Of a stretch of 44,151 bases of DNA, positions 19,495 through 32,651 are shown in pieces. The notes below the pieces were generated by a model. It had not been told where the DNA came from, ran no database searches, and saw only the letters and a program-made list of their open reading frames with translations. Made by a program: the position numbers and the translations under genes. Positions within the stretch are counted from its first letter, which is position 1. The number at the start of each line of letters is the position of its first letter. Origin of the DNA: Gammaproteobacteria bacterium (lineage in GTDB: Bacteria > Pseudomonadota > Gammaproteobacteria > Poriferisulfidales > GCA-002705445); contig JABHAT010000018.1 in assembly GCA_018674175.1 (NCBI GenBank), positions 1 through 44,151 of the forward strand. Reading direction: 5' to 3'.

Positions 19495-20688
19495 ATGAAA
19501 AAGATATTATTACTAGTATTTCTTTTTACAAGCTCATGTTCCACAACTAAAGAATTTTTGCCGGGTTTCGTGCCTGATTTTTTTGTAAATTATTTCACAG
19601 AAGAAATTAAACCTTATAGTAATCTTCCTGACTTTATTAAGAGTGTTGAAACATATTTAGTTTGGGAAAAAAAAATTTCTGGGGAAATAATTAGTGAGGA
19701 TTCTTCTTTAAATTTATACAAGTTTAACGAAGAAATGTATGTCCCTACTAGCGATAGAAAGTTGCATATAATTTCATTGGAAAACGGCGAATTAAGAAAG
19801 TCTATTGATACAGTATTGGATATTTTTTCTAATATAATAGTAGATTCAAAATTATTTTATTTCGGCTCAAAACAAGACACTGTTAATGCAATCAATCATG
19901 TAGATGGTACCTTACTATGGCAGCGTCTAATGAGTAGTGAGATTATGTCTATATCAAAATCTAGCGATAGTGATGAAGTTTTATATGTTAGAACAAACGA
20001 CAGTAAAATTTCTGCGATAGATGTTAATACTGGAAAATTTTTATGGGTAAACTCACAATTACCACCAACACTTTCTATTAGAGGAAGTAGCTCTGTATTA
20101 CTAGAAGATGATAAGGTTTTTGTAGGATTTGATGACGGAAAGATTGTTGCATTTGATTCTGAGAATGGCGATGCAATATGGCAATCTCAATTGTCTGCAG
20201 TTAAAGCAGAAACAATAATTGATAGACTAAACGATATTGATGGTTCTATGATAATCGATAACGGCACACTTTTTGCTATTTCTTATCAGGGAAGTATTGC
20301 TGCGATAGATAGTTTTTCTGGTCAGGTGATGTGGTCTAGAGAAGCTTCATCATTGTATGGACTTGCAGAAAATGATGACAATATATTTTATATAAACGAT
20401 GATGGAGTTTTATGGTGTGTGGACAAATTTTCTGGAAAACCAGTTTGGAAGCAAGAGAAATTTTTTAAAAGATTAACTGGAGATCCAGTTTTTCATAATA
20501 ATTTTATACTTGTTAAGGATGTTGAAAATTATTTACATATAATAAATGCAGAAGATGGAGATATAATGGGTCGAATTAAAAATAAAGACCCAATACAATC
20601 TATATATTCAGATTATGATTCAATATACTTATTAGAAAAAAATCTTTCATTAAAGAAATACCAAATTAATACAATTCTAAAACAGTAG
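19495..20688 (+). CDS. bamB: Outer membrane protein assembly factor BamB (lipoprotein)
   Basis: BamB is the beta-propeller lipoprotein of the BAM complex that inserts outer-membrane proteins. The 397-residue protein has a short signal peptide ending in the lipobox TSSC, with lipidated Cys15. Repeats of the PQQ-like propeller type are visible (for example AINHVDGTLLWQR, AIDVNTGKFLWV, AFDSENGDAIWQS and AIDSFSGQVMWSR). It lies between yfgM and der, its normal neighbours. Confidence 0.96.
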   Translation: MKKILLLVFLFTSSCSTTKEFLPGFVPDFFVNYFTEEIKPYSNLPDFIKSVETYLVWEKKISGEIISEDSSLNLYKFNEEMYVPTSDRKLHIISLENGELRKSIDTVLDIFSNIIVDSKLFYFGSKQDTVNAINHVDGTLLWQRLMSSEIMSISKSSDSDEVLYVRTNDSKISAIDVNTGKFLWVNSQLPPTLSIRGSSSVLLEDDKVFVGFDDGKIVAFDSENGDAIWQSQLSAVKAETIIDRLNDIDGSMIIDNGTLFAISYQGSIAAIDSFSGQVMWSREASSLYGLAENDDNIFYINDDGVLWCVDKFSGKPVWKQEKFFKRLTGDPVFHNNFILVKDVENYLHIINAEDGDIMGRIKNKDPIQSIYSDYDSIYLLEKNLSLKKYQINTILKQ

Positions 20689-20698
20689 AACTAACATA

Positions 20699-22003
20699 AT
20701 GAATAATATAATTACTTTAGTGGGAAGACCAAATGTAGGTAAGTCCACAATATTTAATAAGCTTACCAAAACAAATAATGCTATTGTTGCTGATGTACCA
20801 GGTTACACAAGAGATTGTCAGCAGGGCACATGTAAATTTGAAAATAAAACTTTTTTTATTGTAGATACAGCTGGATTATTTTTTAATGATGATGAGGTAA
20901 GTAATATATCTGAGGCTAACACTCTCGAGGCTATAACTGAGTCAGATTTATTGATGTTTGTAGTTGATGGAGAAGAGGGCTTAGTAAGCTCCGATATAGA
21001 GATTGCTAATAACCTAAGAAAGTTACATAAAAAAATTTATTTAGTTGTAAATAAAATTGATAAAGTTCAAAAGGATATTGTATTAAGTGAGTTTTCAGAA
21101 CTTGGGTTTGATGACGTAACTTTAATTTCTGGTAAAAATGGATCTGGTATTAAAGAAATATCTGGAAAGATAGTTGCTAATATAGAAGAAGATATTGGAT
21201 CTGATATTGATGAAGATTTAAATCTTGCGATATTGGGGAAGCCAAACGTTGGAAAATCAACTTTAGTTAATTCATTTCTTGGTAAAGATAAGCAAATTAC
21301 TCAAAATAAGCCTGGTACGACGAGAGACTGTATTAAGATTCCTGTTACCAAATATGGGTATAAATTTAATATTGTTGATACACCTGGTGTAAGAAGAAAA
21401 AGCAAAACAAAAAATCATATAGAAATAATTGGCGTGATTAAAACTTTAAAAACTATAGAGGCATCTGATGTAGTTATTATATTAATAGATTCCTTAGATG
21501 GTATTACTGATCAAGATCTATCTTTAATAGGTACTGTAATGGAGCTTGGAAAGCCAGCCTTGATAGCGCTTAATAAGACAGATGCTGCTGATGAATACCA
21601 AGAGCATTTATTGACATATGGAGTAGATACTAAATTAAAGTTTATAAACTATATTCCTATACATAAAATTTCAGCTTTAAAAGGTATTGGATTAAAGAAA
21701 CTTCTTAGCGCTGCTATGAAGATTTATGATAACAGCAGATTATCAATAAATACGTCGATACTTAATGACATTATGCAGAAAGCTATATTTGATCATCAAC
21801 CGCCAGCTTATGGAGGTAAAAGAATAAAAATAAGATATGTTCATCAAGGTGGTAATAACCCAATTAGGCTTATAATACACGGTACTTATGTTGATAAGCT
21901 TTCGAAAGACTATTTAAGATATTTATCAAGCTATATAAGGAAAAAAATAGAACTAACTGGGATTACTATATTTTTTGAATTAAGAAACAAGTTTGAAAAA
22001 TAA
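20699..22003 (+). CDS. der: Ribosome-assembly GTPase Der (EngA)
   Basis: Der is an essential double-GTPase for maturation of the 50S subunit. The 434-residue protein has two G domains, each with a P-loop (GRPNVGKST near 8 and GKPNVGKST near 181), a DTAGLF or DTPGVRR G3 motif, and NKID or NKTD G4 motifs. A C-terminal KH-like domain starts at about 355. It ends 8 bases before the convergent queF stop, with a perfect AT inverted repeat spanning the gap. Confidence 0.98.
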   Translation: MNNIITLVGRPNVGKSTIFNKLTKTNNAIVADVPGYTRDCQQGTCKFENKTFFIVDTAGLFFNDDEVSNISEANTLEAITESDLLMFVVDGEEGLVSSDIEIANNLRKLHKKIYLVVNKIDKVQKDIVLSEFSELGFDDVTLISGKNGSGIKEISGKIVANIEEDIGSDIDEDLNLAILGKPNVGKSTLVNSFLGKDKQITQNKPGTTRDCIKIPVTKYGYKFNIVDTPGVRRKSKTKNHIEIIGVIKTLKTIEASDVVIILIDSLDGITDQDLSLIGTVMELGKPALIALNKTDAADEYQEHLLTYGVDTKLKFINYIPIHKISALKGIGLKKLLSAAMKIYDNSRLSINTSILNDIMQKAIFDHQPPAYGGKRIKIRYVHQGGNNPIRLIIHGTYVDKLSKDYLRYLSSYIRKKIELTGITIFFELRNKFEK

Positions 22004-22019
22004 AAAATATTTTATTTTT
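21996..22019. terminator. Perfect AT-only inverted repeat between der and queF, possible bidirectional terminator
   Basis: A 10-base arm (21996-22005) and its exact complement (22010-22019) enclose a 4-base loop, AATA. The arms contain only A and T. The element lies across both stop codons, and its T-rich arms would give U-rich transcript ends on either strand. A GC-less stem is weak, so function is inferred from position and symmetry. Confidence 0.5.
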
Positions 22020-22356
22020 CATGCGTAGCACTAATAGAAGTATAAACACCACCTCTAACGTTCCACTCAGCATTGATATTCATGTATTTAGGGTCTAGTA
22101 GGCCAACTAGATCATCTAGGATCTTATTTGTAAGATCTTCGTGAAAACCCGGTTGGTCCCTAAAAGAAACAAAGTATAATTTCAATGATTTTAATTCCAC
22201 ACAAAGTTTGTCTGGTATATACTCAATCAATATATTGGCGAAATCTGGTTGTCCAGTTTTAGGACAAAGACTTGTAAATTCAGGTATCTCAAAATTGATA
22301 GTATATTCCCTATCAATCTTTGGATTTTCAAATGTTTCTAATATATTATTACTCAT
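22012..22356 (-). CDS. queF: NADPH-dependent 7-cyano-7-deazaguanine reductase QueF, single-domain type
   Basis: QueF reduces preQ0 to preQ1, the base that Tgt inserts into tRNA. The protein is 114 residues from ATG 22356 ([12 protein letters not shown]). The longer reading from 22434 adds a hydrophobic stretch overlapping the smc start and has no family counterpart. Motifs are [12 protein letters not shown] with catalytic Cys31 and Asp38, the QueF signature ELKSLKLY (54-61) and FHED (71-74). It is the short Bacillus-like type, not the roughly 280-residue double-domain form usual in gammaproteobacteria. It complements queA and tgt in this window. Confidence 0.94.
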   Translation of the reverse strand: MSNNILETFENPKIDREYTINFEIPEFTSLCPKTGQPDFANILIEYIPDKLCVELKSLKLYFVSFRDQPGFHEDLTNKILDDLVGLLDPKYMNINAEWNVRGGVYTSISATHEK

Positions 22357-22421
22357 AGTTAAAGCATTATATGTAAGTATTAAAACAAAACAACATATTA
22401 TTATCGACATAAGGAAAGATT

Positions 22422-25220
22422 TTGAGATTAACAAATATTAAGATTTCTGGATTCAAATCTTTTGTAGACAAAACTGAAATTTCATTATCCGCAAAAAGGA
22501 CCGCTATAATTGGGCCAAATGGATGTGGGAAATCTAATATTATAGATGCTGTTAAATGGGTCCTAGGAGAAACATCTAAACATATTAGGGGCGATAGTAT
22601 AGATGATGTTATTTTTAATGGGACAGATACGAGAAAGCCACATGATTATGCAAATGTAGAATTATTATTTTCAAATACAGAAAATAGAATTGGTGGTCAA
22701 TACGCACAATATGACCAAATTTCAGTAAAAAGAGAAGTTACAAGAGATGGTGCGTCAAAATATTTTTTAAATAATAGTCACTGCAGAAGAAGAGATATCC
22801 TAGATATATTTATGGGAACAGGTCTAGGTCCAAAAAGTTATGCCATTATAAACCAAGGAACCGCGTCAAAATTAATAGAATCAAAACCAGAGGAATTTAG
22901 AGTTTATTTGGAAGAAGTAGCAGGAATATCAAAATACAGAGAAAGAAAAAGAGAGACAGAGAATAAAATTAATCATACTAAAGAAAATTTAGATAGGTTG
23001 AATGATGTAATTAGCGAAGTATCAAAGCAACTAAAAACATTAGAAAGGCAGGCAATTCAGGCAGATAAGTATAAAAAATTATCGGAAGAAAAGAAATCTA
23101 TCAAATCTGAAATTTTAGCAATTAGTATAAGAGATTTTCAAGAAAAAATAGGAAATAAAAACATAAAGATTGAAACTAAAAAAACAAAATTAGAAAAAAA
23201 ACAATCCGAGGCGAACAGTTTAAATACACAAACAGAAAAGCTTAAAATTTCATACCAAGAATTAAATGAGGAAATGAATGAGACCCAAAAGCAATATTAT
23301 GATGCGCTAAGTGAGGTCGGACGAACTGAGCAAGCAATAGAGTATGAAAAAGATGGTGCAAAACGAAACAAGCAGCAGTATGAAAACGCACTAGAGTCAA
23401 TTGAAAATATAAGAGCTAGATTAAGCAGAGATAATAACGAATTATCAGAATTTACAAAAGATATGGACGAGTTAAGTAATAAAAAAAATGAAAGTAAAAA
23501 GAAAACTATAGGTTTAGAGAATGATAAAATTAACTTAAATAATGAATTATTAGGAAAAAAATCTATTCTAGATGATGATTTGAAAAAACTTTATGAGTCA
23601 GGACAGAATATAAAAAATAAACAAGAAAAAATAATTAATTATAGTAATGATATTAAAAGAATAAAAAATGATATCGAAGCTTATTCTGAAACATCACAAA
23701 AAATATTGACTGAGTTGAAAAAAATAGAATCATATGAACTTGATATAAAAATAAAAGAATACAAAAATGAGACAAATATATTTAATGATCTTTTGAAAAA
23801 AACAGACAATAACGAACTAATAGAAAGTTCTAAAAAAATAAAGGGTATATTGGAAAGCATAAAAGAAGTTGTTAAAACTATTCAGTCAAATGAGTATGAA
23901 CTAGCTAAAAAAAATGAGCAAATAAAGAATGATATAGATAGCAAAATATCTTCTGAGACCGACAGATTGGCTGAAATTATTTTAAATTTAGAAAGTTCTA
24001 AAGAAAATATAGTTTTATTGAGAGATGAAGTTGGAAATCTTGAGGAAATCACAAAAAAATCGCAAATAGAAATTATGCAGATTAGTAATAAGTTTAGCGA
24101 GATTAGTAAATTATATGAACAAGAAAAAAATAATCTACATAACTTAGAAGTAAATAATGAAACAAAAAAAGTTAAAATTAGTAATTTAATAACTAATATT
24201 GAATCTAGTAATAATGAACTCAAATCAATGTCTGGTAATATTGAGCTTCTTAGAACTAATAATGAGTCACCGGACAATAAACTTTCGCAGCTTGAAGAAA
24301 ACTTAGAAGGTAATCTAAAAGTTCAAAATATTAAAGATTTAGAATTAAAAGAAGTTAGGGTAAAAATAACTGAGCTTACGAATAAAATATCTTCTTTAGA
24401 TAAAAATAAGTTAGATATTACGAGTCATATAGAAGTTATAAGGCATGAGATTTCTGAAGACGAAAAAAATATACAAGAAGTTATTGGTCAAGTTAAGAGT
24501 ATAAAAGGACAGTTATCTGAATTGGGCGTAGATAATAAATCAATACTAGATGCAGACATAGATTACGACCTATCTAACTGGAAAAAAAGAGAAAATGAAT
24601 TATCTTCAGCTATAGATAGAATGGGCCCTATTAATTTAGCTGCGATTGAGCAGTTTAAAGAATACGAAGAGCGAAAATCATATTTAGTCATGCAAAAAGA
24701 AGATCTGATGTCAGCTTTAAATTCTCTTGAAGATGCGATTAAAAAAATTGATCAAGATACAAAGGAAAGATTTAAAGACACATTTGAAAAAGTTGACAAA
24801 AAGTTGCAAGAGATTTTTCCAAAATTATTTAATGGAGGAAAAGCATATTTAAAAATGACAGAAAATGATCTTTTGAAAACAGGGGTTGTAGTATATGCAA
24901 GCCCTCCTGGGAAGAAACTTACCTCGATAAACTTATTATCTGGCGGAGAAAAAGCATTAACAGCATTATCACTAGTTTTTGCATTATTTTCTCTTAATCC
25001 ATCACCATTTTGCATGTTAGATGAGGTTGATGCTCCATTAGATGATGTAAATATAGAGAGATTTTGTAAATTATTTACTGAGATGAGCGAAAAAATACAA
25101 TTTATAATAATTACTCATAAAAAAATTACAATGGAATATGTTGAAAAGCTTATTGGTGTTACAATGGGTGAAAAAGGTGTTTCAAAACTAGTAAATGTAA
25201 GTATGCAAGAAGAATCATAG
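22422..25220 (+). CDS. smc: Chromosome condensation ATPase SMC, short form without a recognisable hinge
   Basis: SMC organises and segregates chromosomes with ScpA and ScpB, which are not in this window. The start is TTG 22422, with AAGGA (22411-22415) six bases upstream; the product opens [16 protein letters not shown] as expected. The N-terminal head has Walker A GPNGCGKS (31-38) and the [14 protein letters not shown] segment. The C-terminal head has LLSGGEK (839-844 region), Walker [14 protein letters not shown] (863-875) and an ITHKK switch. Residues of about 170-780 look like continuous charged coiled coil. I see no glycine-rich globular hinge near the midpoint, and the length is 932 instead of about 1150-1190. 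The frame is intact throughout. Followed by zipA and ligA as in Pseudomonas. Confidence 0.95.
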   Translation: MRLTNIKISGFKSFVDKTEISLSAKRTAIIGPNGCGKSNIIDAVKWVLGETSKHIRGDSIDDVIFNGTDTRKPHDYANVELLFSNTENRIGGQYAQYDQISVKREVTRDGASKYFLNNSHCRRRDILDIFMGTGLGPKSYAIINQGTASKLIESKPEEFRVYLEEVAGISKYRERKRETENKINHTKENLDRLNDVISEVSKQLKTLERQAIQADKYKKLSEEKKSIKSEILAISIRDFQEKIGNKNIKIETKKTKLEKKQSEANSLNTQTEKLKISYQELNEEMNETQKQYYDALSEVGRTEQAIEYEKDGAKRNKQQYENALESIENIRARLSRDNNELSEFTKDMDELSNKKNESKKKTIGLENDKINLNNELLGKKSILDDDLKKLYESGQNIKNKQEKIINYSNDIKRIKNDIEAYSETSQKILTELKKIESYELDIKIKEYKNETNIFNDLLKKTDNNELIESSKKIKGILESIKEVVKTIQSNEYELAKKNEQIKNDIDSKISSETDRLAEIILNLESSKENIVLLRDEVGNLEEITKKSQIEIMQISNKFSEISKLYEQEKNNLHNLEVNNETKKVKISNLITNIESSNNELKSMSGNIELLRTNNESPDNKLSQLEENLEGNLKVQNIKDLELKEVRVKITELTNKISSLDKNKLDITSHIEVIRHEISEDEKNIQEVIGQVKSIKGQLSELGVDNKSILDADIDYDLSNWKKRENELSSAIDRMGPINLAAIEQFKEYEERKSYLVMQKEDLMSALNSLEDAIKKIDQDTKERFKDTFEKVDKKLQEIFPKLFNGGKAYLKMTENDLLKTGVVVYASPPGKKLTSINLLSGGEKALTALSLVFALFSLNPSPFCMLDEVDAPLDDVNIERFCKLFTEMSEKIQFIIITHKKITMEYVEKLIGVTMGEKGVSKLVNVSMQEES

Positions 25221-25243
25221 AAATTTTATAGGTCATAATTAGT

Positions 25244-28741
<3,498 letters not shown>

Positions 28742-28762
28742 ATTTTTACGGAAAATAGATAA

Positions 28763-29521
28763 ATGTTAGTTGTAATATCACCAGCTAAAAAATTAGATGA
28801 AAATTGTGATTTAGATGTAATTTCAAAATTTACAGTCCCACCTTATTTGGAAAGCTCGAAAAAAATCATAAAAGCTTTAAGAGGATATTCTGCGGATAAC
28901 TTATCTAAGTTAATGAATACAAGTGAAAAAATATCTGAATTAAATTATAATAGAAATATTAAATGGTCGCTTCCATTTAACAAGAGTAATTCTCTACAGG
29001 CTTTACTGATGTTCAAAGGTGATGTTTACAAAGGAATATCAGTCAAAGACTTTAATAAAGATGATTTTTTATTTGCACAAAAATCTTTACGAATACTTTC
29101 TGGATTGTATGGAATATTAAAGCCACTAGATTTAATTCAACCTTATAGACTAGAAATGGGAACGCAACTACAAATTGGAAAACATAGAAATTTATATGAT
29201 TTTTGGGGAGATGAAATTACAAATATATTAAATAGTGATAAAAATAATGATTATTTGATAAACCTTGCTTCAGTTGAGTATTTTAAATCTATAAACGTAG
29301 ATAATCTTAAGTCAAAACTTATTAATGTTTCCTTCAAAGAAAAAAGAGATGGAAAATATAAAATTATCGCTATTTATTCGAAAAGAGCTAGAGGGTTAAT
29401 GAGTAGATATATCATTAAGAATAAAATAATAGACCCAAAAAGTTTAAAAAAATTCAATTTAGAAGATTACAAGTTTAATAAAACTCTTTCTTCAGATTCT
29501 GACTTAGTCTTTACAAGGTAA
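28763..29521 (+). CDS. yaaA: Peroxide stress protein YaaA (DUF328)
   Basis: The YaaA family limits free iron and protects DNA during peroxide stress in E. coli; the biochemical role is tied to a DNA-binding fold. The 252-residue protein has the N-terminal VVISPAKKLD, MFKGDVYKG, LRILSGLYGILKPLDLIQPYRLEMG, NLYDFWGDEIT and the C-terminal KRARGLMSRYII motifs, all family-typical. Its neighbours, lpxA and mpl, do not explain a stress role. Confidence 0.95.
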   Translation: MLVVISPAKKLDENCDLDVISKFTVPPYLESSKKIIKALRGYSADNLSKLMNTSEKISELNYNRNIKWSLPFNKSNSLQALLMFKGDVYKGISVKDFNKDDFLFAQKSLRILSGLYGILKPLDLIQPYRLEMGTQLQIGKHRNLYDFWGDEITNILNSDKNNDYLINLASVEYFKSINVDNLKSKLINVSFKEKRDGKYKIIAIYSKRARGLMSRYIIKNKIIDPKSLKKFNLEDYKFNKTLSSDSDLVFTR

Positions 29522-29525
29522 TAAA

Positions 29526-30767
29526 TTGCATATTCATATATTAGGAATTTGTGGGACGTTTATGGCTGGTCTTGCAGGCTTGGCTTTAGAGAAGGGCCAT
29601 AAAGTTACAGGTCAAGATAAAGCATATTACCCTCCAATGAGTGATCAGCTAGATCAATTGGGAATTAAGCAGAATAAAACTGAAGAAATAACTGAGGATT
29701 TAAAGAAATGTGATGCAGTTATAATAAGTAATTCACAGTCAAGAGGTATAAAGTCTGTCGAATATGTCTTAAATAATAATTTGAAATATTTCTCTGGTCC
29801 AGAATGGATTAAAAAATATATATTGAATGATAAATTTGTATTTGTAATTTCTGGCACGCATGGGAAAACTACAACAACATCAATGCTAATAAAGATTCTC
29901 CAAGAAAGTAAGTTAAATCCATCATATCTTCTTGGTGGGGTATACTTAGAAGAAAAAATTAGCTATAAGTTCACTAACTCTAAGTATTTTATTATTGAAG
30001 GAGATGAATATGATACCTCTTTTTTTGATAAGAGATCAAAATTTGTACACTACAAACCAAATACTTTAGTTATAAATAATTTAGAATATGATCATTCTGA
30101 TATTTTTGAAAATATTATTCAAATACAAAAACAATTCCATTTTTTAATTAGGTCTATGCCAGGAAATTCAAATATCATATATGATGATAGTGATGAAAAC
30201 GTTAAAAAAATAATATTAATGGGTTGCTGGTCTAAAAAAAATATTTATAAAAAAGTTGATAAAATTGAAAATATAATTGGTGATCATAATTTAAAAAACT
30301 GTGGTGCAGCAATAGCAGCTGCAGAGACAATCGGCATAAGTAGAGAAAATTCCACTAAAGCACTAGAAAAATTTTTGGGTGTAAAAAGGAGGTTAGAAAG
30401 AATCAAGAGTAAGAATTTTATTCTTTACGATGACTTTGCACATCACCCAACTGCTATTGCAGCCAGTATCAAAGCACTAAAAGAAAAGCACAAAAAGGGA
30501 AAAATAAATGCTTTTTTTGAGATTAGCTCAAATAGTATGATTGAGGGAACACATAAAGATAATTTCCTTCATTCCTTTTCAGACGCAGATAATATATTTA
30601 TATACTGCAAGAAAGATGTTGCTTGGCTAAAAGCTATACCAAGCATAGATTTATATAAAGATATTGATTTAGTTATTAATAAAATAAAAAGTAGTACAGA
30701 AAATGTTGATATTGTTATTTTAATGTCAAATGGTGATACTACACACATAATTAATAAACTAAAATAA
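29526..30767 (+). CDS. mpl: UDP-N-acetylmuramate:L-alanyl-gamma-D-glutamyl-meso-diaminopimelate ligase Mpl
   Basis: Mpl recycles peptidoglycan by ligating the salvaged murein tripeptide onto UDP-MurNAc. The start is TTG 29526, seven bases after AAGG (29515-29518), giving MHIHILGICGTFMAGLA, the Mpl-type glycine motif. The P-loop GTHGKTTTT is near residue 115, with EGDEYDTSFFDKRSKF and YDDFAHHPTAI further on. At 413 residues it is about 40 shorter than E. coli Mpl, with a trimmed C-terminal domain. AnmK in this window acts in the same recycling route. Confidence 0.93.
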   Translation: MHIHILGICGTFMAGLAGLALEKGHKVTGQDKAYYPPMSDQLDQLGIKQNKTEEITEDLKKCDAVIISNSQSRGIKSVEYVLNNNLKYFSGPEWIKKYILNDKFVFVISGTHGKTTTTSMLIKILQESKLNPSYLLGGVYLEEKISYKFTNSKYFIIEGDEYDTSFFDKRSKFVHYKPNTLVINNLEYDHSDIFENIIQIQKQFHFLIRSMPGNSNIIYDDSDENVKKIILMGCWSKKNIYKKVDKIENIIGDHNLKNCGAAIAAAETIGISRENSTKALEKFLGVKRRLERIKSKNFILYDDFAHHPTAIAASIKALKEKHKKGKINAFFEISSNSMIEGTHKDNFLHSFSDADNIFIYCKKDVAWLKAIPSIDLYKDIDLVINKIKSSTENVDIVILMSNGDTTHIINKLK

Positions 30768-30768
30768 T

Positions 30769-31341
30769 ATGAAAGAAAATATTCCAATATTTCCATTAAG
30801 TACAATAACCTTCCCAGGCGGTTATGTCCCACTTAGAATTTTTGAAACAAGATATATTGATATGGTGAAAAACTGTGTTAAAAATAACACTGGGTTTGGT
30901 ATTTCTCTTTCCAAGCCTAATAATGACGGTTTTTATGACGTGGGAACGTATTGCAAAATAGCAGATTGGGAACAAATGGATGACGGTCTGCTTGGAATTA
31001 CAGCGAGAGGAAAATATAGATACAGAATTTTAAATTCTAGAATAGAGGCTGATGATTTAATTACTGCAGATATTGAAACTATGGAGGAACCAAAGTTTAG
31101 TGATATTCCTAAAGAACTAATGCCGTATTCAGACTTTTTAAGGAATTTATTAGATCAATATCCTAAATTCTATCACGATGATGCACCTAAGTATTATAGT
31201 GAATCAGGGTGGGTTGGGTCTAGACTTGCAGAAATACTTCCAATGCCGACTCAAGACAAACAAGTCATTTTGGAAACTGAGGATTATTTAGTAAGACTAT
31301 ACAGAATAAAAGATTATATTGACTCAAAAAAAACAGTTTAA
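30769..31341 (+). CDS. Lon N-terminal (substrate-binding) domain protein
   Basis: The 190-residue protein consists of a Lon-type substrate-binding domain without ATPase or protease parts. The pattern IPIFPLSTITFPGGYVPLRIFETRY is the classic opening, followed by GTYCKIADWEQMDDGLLGITARGKYRYRI. The C-terminal half is helical. Such stand-alone proteins are common in Proteobacteria, and their role is not well established. It starts 2 bases after mpl and ends overlapping the convergent hemL stop by 4 bases. Confidence 0.9.
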   Translation: MKENIPIFPLSTITFPGGYVPLRIFETRYIDMVKNCVKNNTGFGISLSKPNNDGFYDVGTYCKIADWEQMDDGLLGITARGKYRYRILNSRIEADDLITADIETMEEPKFSDIPKELMPYSDFLRNLLDQYPKFYHDDAPKYYSESGWVGSRLAEILPMPTQDKQVILETEDYLVRLYRIKDYIDSKKTV

Positions 31342-31362
31342 ATTGAAAATTTAATTTTTTTT
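31326..31362. terminator. Likely bidirectional terminator at the Lon-domain gene/hemL junction
   Basis: TTAAATT (31338-31344) and AATTTAA (31348-31354) form a 7-base stem with a GAA loop. On the plus strand it is followed by eight T (31355-31362). On the minus strand it is followed, after a short spacer, by eight T (complement of 31326-31333). The stem overlaps both stop codons. It contains no G or C in the stem, so strength is uncertain. Confidence 0.55.
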
Positions 31363-32651
31363 GAAATTTCTTTAAATGATTCTTCAGCTGCTTTTATTGT
31401 ATATTGAATATCTTTCATAGTGTGCCTACTTGAAATAAAACCAGCTTCAAATAAAGATGGAGCAAAATATATTCCTTTTGACAGCATTAATTTGAAAAAT
31501 TTTTCAAAAATTAATTCGTTACAGTCACATACCTCTTTAAAATTATTAATTTTTTTCTTATTTGTGAAAAAGAAACCAAACATGCCGCCGGCATAGGATA
31601 TTTGAAATCCAATATTATGCTTCTCTGCAGATTTTTTTAGTCCCATCATTAGTCTTGCAGTTTTCTTTTCTAAATTTTTGTGGAAATTATTTTCAGATAA
31701 TATTTCTAGGGTTTTAATACCTGCAGTCATCGCAACTGGATTCCCTGAAAGTGTGCCTGCGTGATAAATAGGCCCATCTGGAGATAGTAAGTCCATGTAT
31801 TTTTTGCTGCCACCAAAAACTCCTACAGGCATACCTCCACCTACAATTTTTCCTAAAGTGGTAATATCTGGTTTAACTTTATAAATCTCTTGTGCTCCAC
31901 CTTTCGCAACTCTAAAGCCAGTCATTACCTCATCAAATATAAGAATAGATTTATATTTATTGCATAAACTTCTTATTTTTTTTAGAAATAATTGATTTGG
32001 TAAAATACAATTCATATTTCCGGCAATTGGCTCAATAATTACACAAGCAATATTTTTTCCATTAACCTTAAAGCATTTTTCTATTTGCTTTATATTATTA
32101 TATTCAAGAGCATAAGTATGTTTGCTTAAATCTTTCGGGACTCCCGGAGATGATGGTGTTCCAAAAGTTGCGGCGCCAGACCCTGCATTTACGAGAAGTG
32201 AATCAACGTGACCATGATAGCAGCCTTCAAATTTTATTATTTTATCTCTTTGGGTGTAACCTCGAGCTAACCTTATGGCACTCATTGTTGCCTCAGTTCC
32301 TGAGCTAGTCATCCTCATCTTTTCCATGGATGGAAAATTTTTTTTAATAAGTTTTGCTAATTTTGTCTCAAGTAAAGTTGGGGCACCAAAACTAGTACTT
32401 TTTTTTATTACTTTCTGTATTGAATTGATAACTGCTTTATTGGCATGCCCTAGAATCATTGGGCCCCATGAACCAATATAATCTATATATTTATTTCCAT
32501 CTAAGTCATATATATATGCGCCATCACCTTTTTCAATAAATATAGGGAGAGAATTAACGCTTTTAAAAGCTCTAACTGGCGAATTCACACCACCCGGAAT
32601 AATCTTTTTAGATTCTAAAAATGCTTTTTTAGATAGTTTTGTTTTATTCAT
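31338..32651 (-). CDS. hemL: Glutamate-1-semialdehyde 2,1-aminomutase HemL
   Basis: HemL makes 5-aminolevulinate, the first committed precursor of haem in the C5 pathway. The 437-residue protein has GGVNSPVRAF near the start, SSGTEATMSAIRLARG, YHGHVD, IFDEVMTGFRV, and the PLP lysine in TTLGKIVGGGMPVG (Lys268). The TLSGNPVAM segment follows. It is the last gene of a thiD-thiE-hemL minus-strand run, an arrangement also found in Pseudomonas. The start overlaps thiE by 8 bases. Confidence 0.98.
   Translation of the reverse strand: MNKTKLSKKAFLESKKIIPGGVNSPVRAFKSVNSLPIFIEKGDGAYIYDLDGNKYIDYIGSWGPMILGHANKAVINSIQKVIKKSTSFGAPTLLETKLAKLIKKNFPSMEKMRMTSSGTEATMSAIRLARGYTQRDKIIKFEGCYHGHVDSLLVNAGSGAATFGTPSSPGVPKDLSKHTYALEYNNIKQIEKCFKVNGKNIACVIIEPIAGNMNCILPNQLFLKKIRSLCNKYKSILIFDEVMTGFRVAKGGAQEIYKVKPDITTLGKIVGGGMPVGVFGGSKKYMDLLSPDGPIYHAGTLSGNPVAMTAGIKTLEILSENNFHKNLEKKTARLMMGLKKSAEKHNIGFQISYAGGMFGFFFTNKKKINNFKEVCDCNELIFEKFFKLMLSKGIYFAPSLFEAGFISSRHTMKDIQYTIKAAEESFKEISKKIKFSI

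Noticed and set aside
22357-22434. Hydrophobic N-terminal extension of queF, possibly a signal or anchor
   Set aside because: QueF is cytoplasmic, and the extension runs into the smc ribosome-binding site and start. The ATG at 22356 fits the family.
22932-24770. Possible frameshift or deletion in the smc coiled coil explaining its short length
   Set aside because: The reading frame stays open with uniform coiled-coil composition and both heads in the same frame. A precise in-frame loss is possible, but there is no sign of an error.
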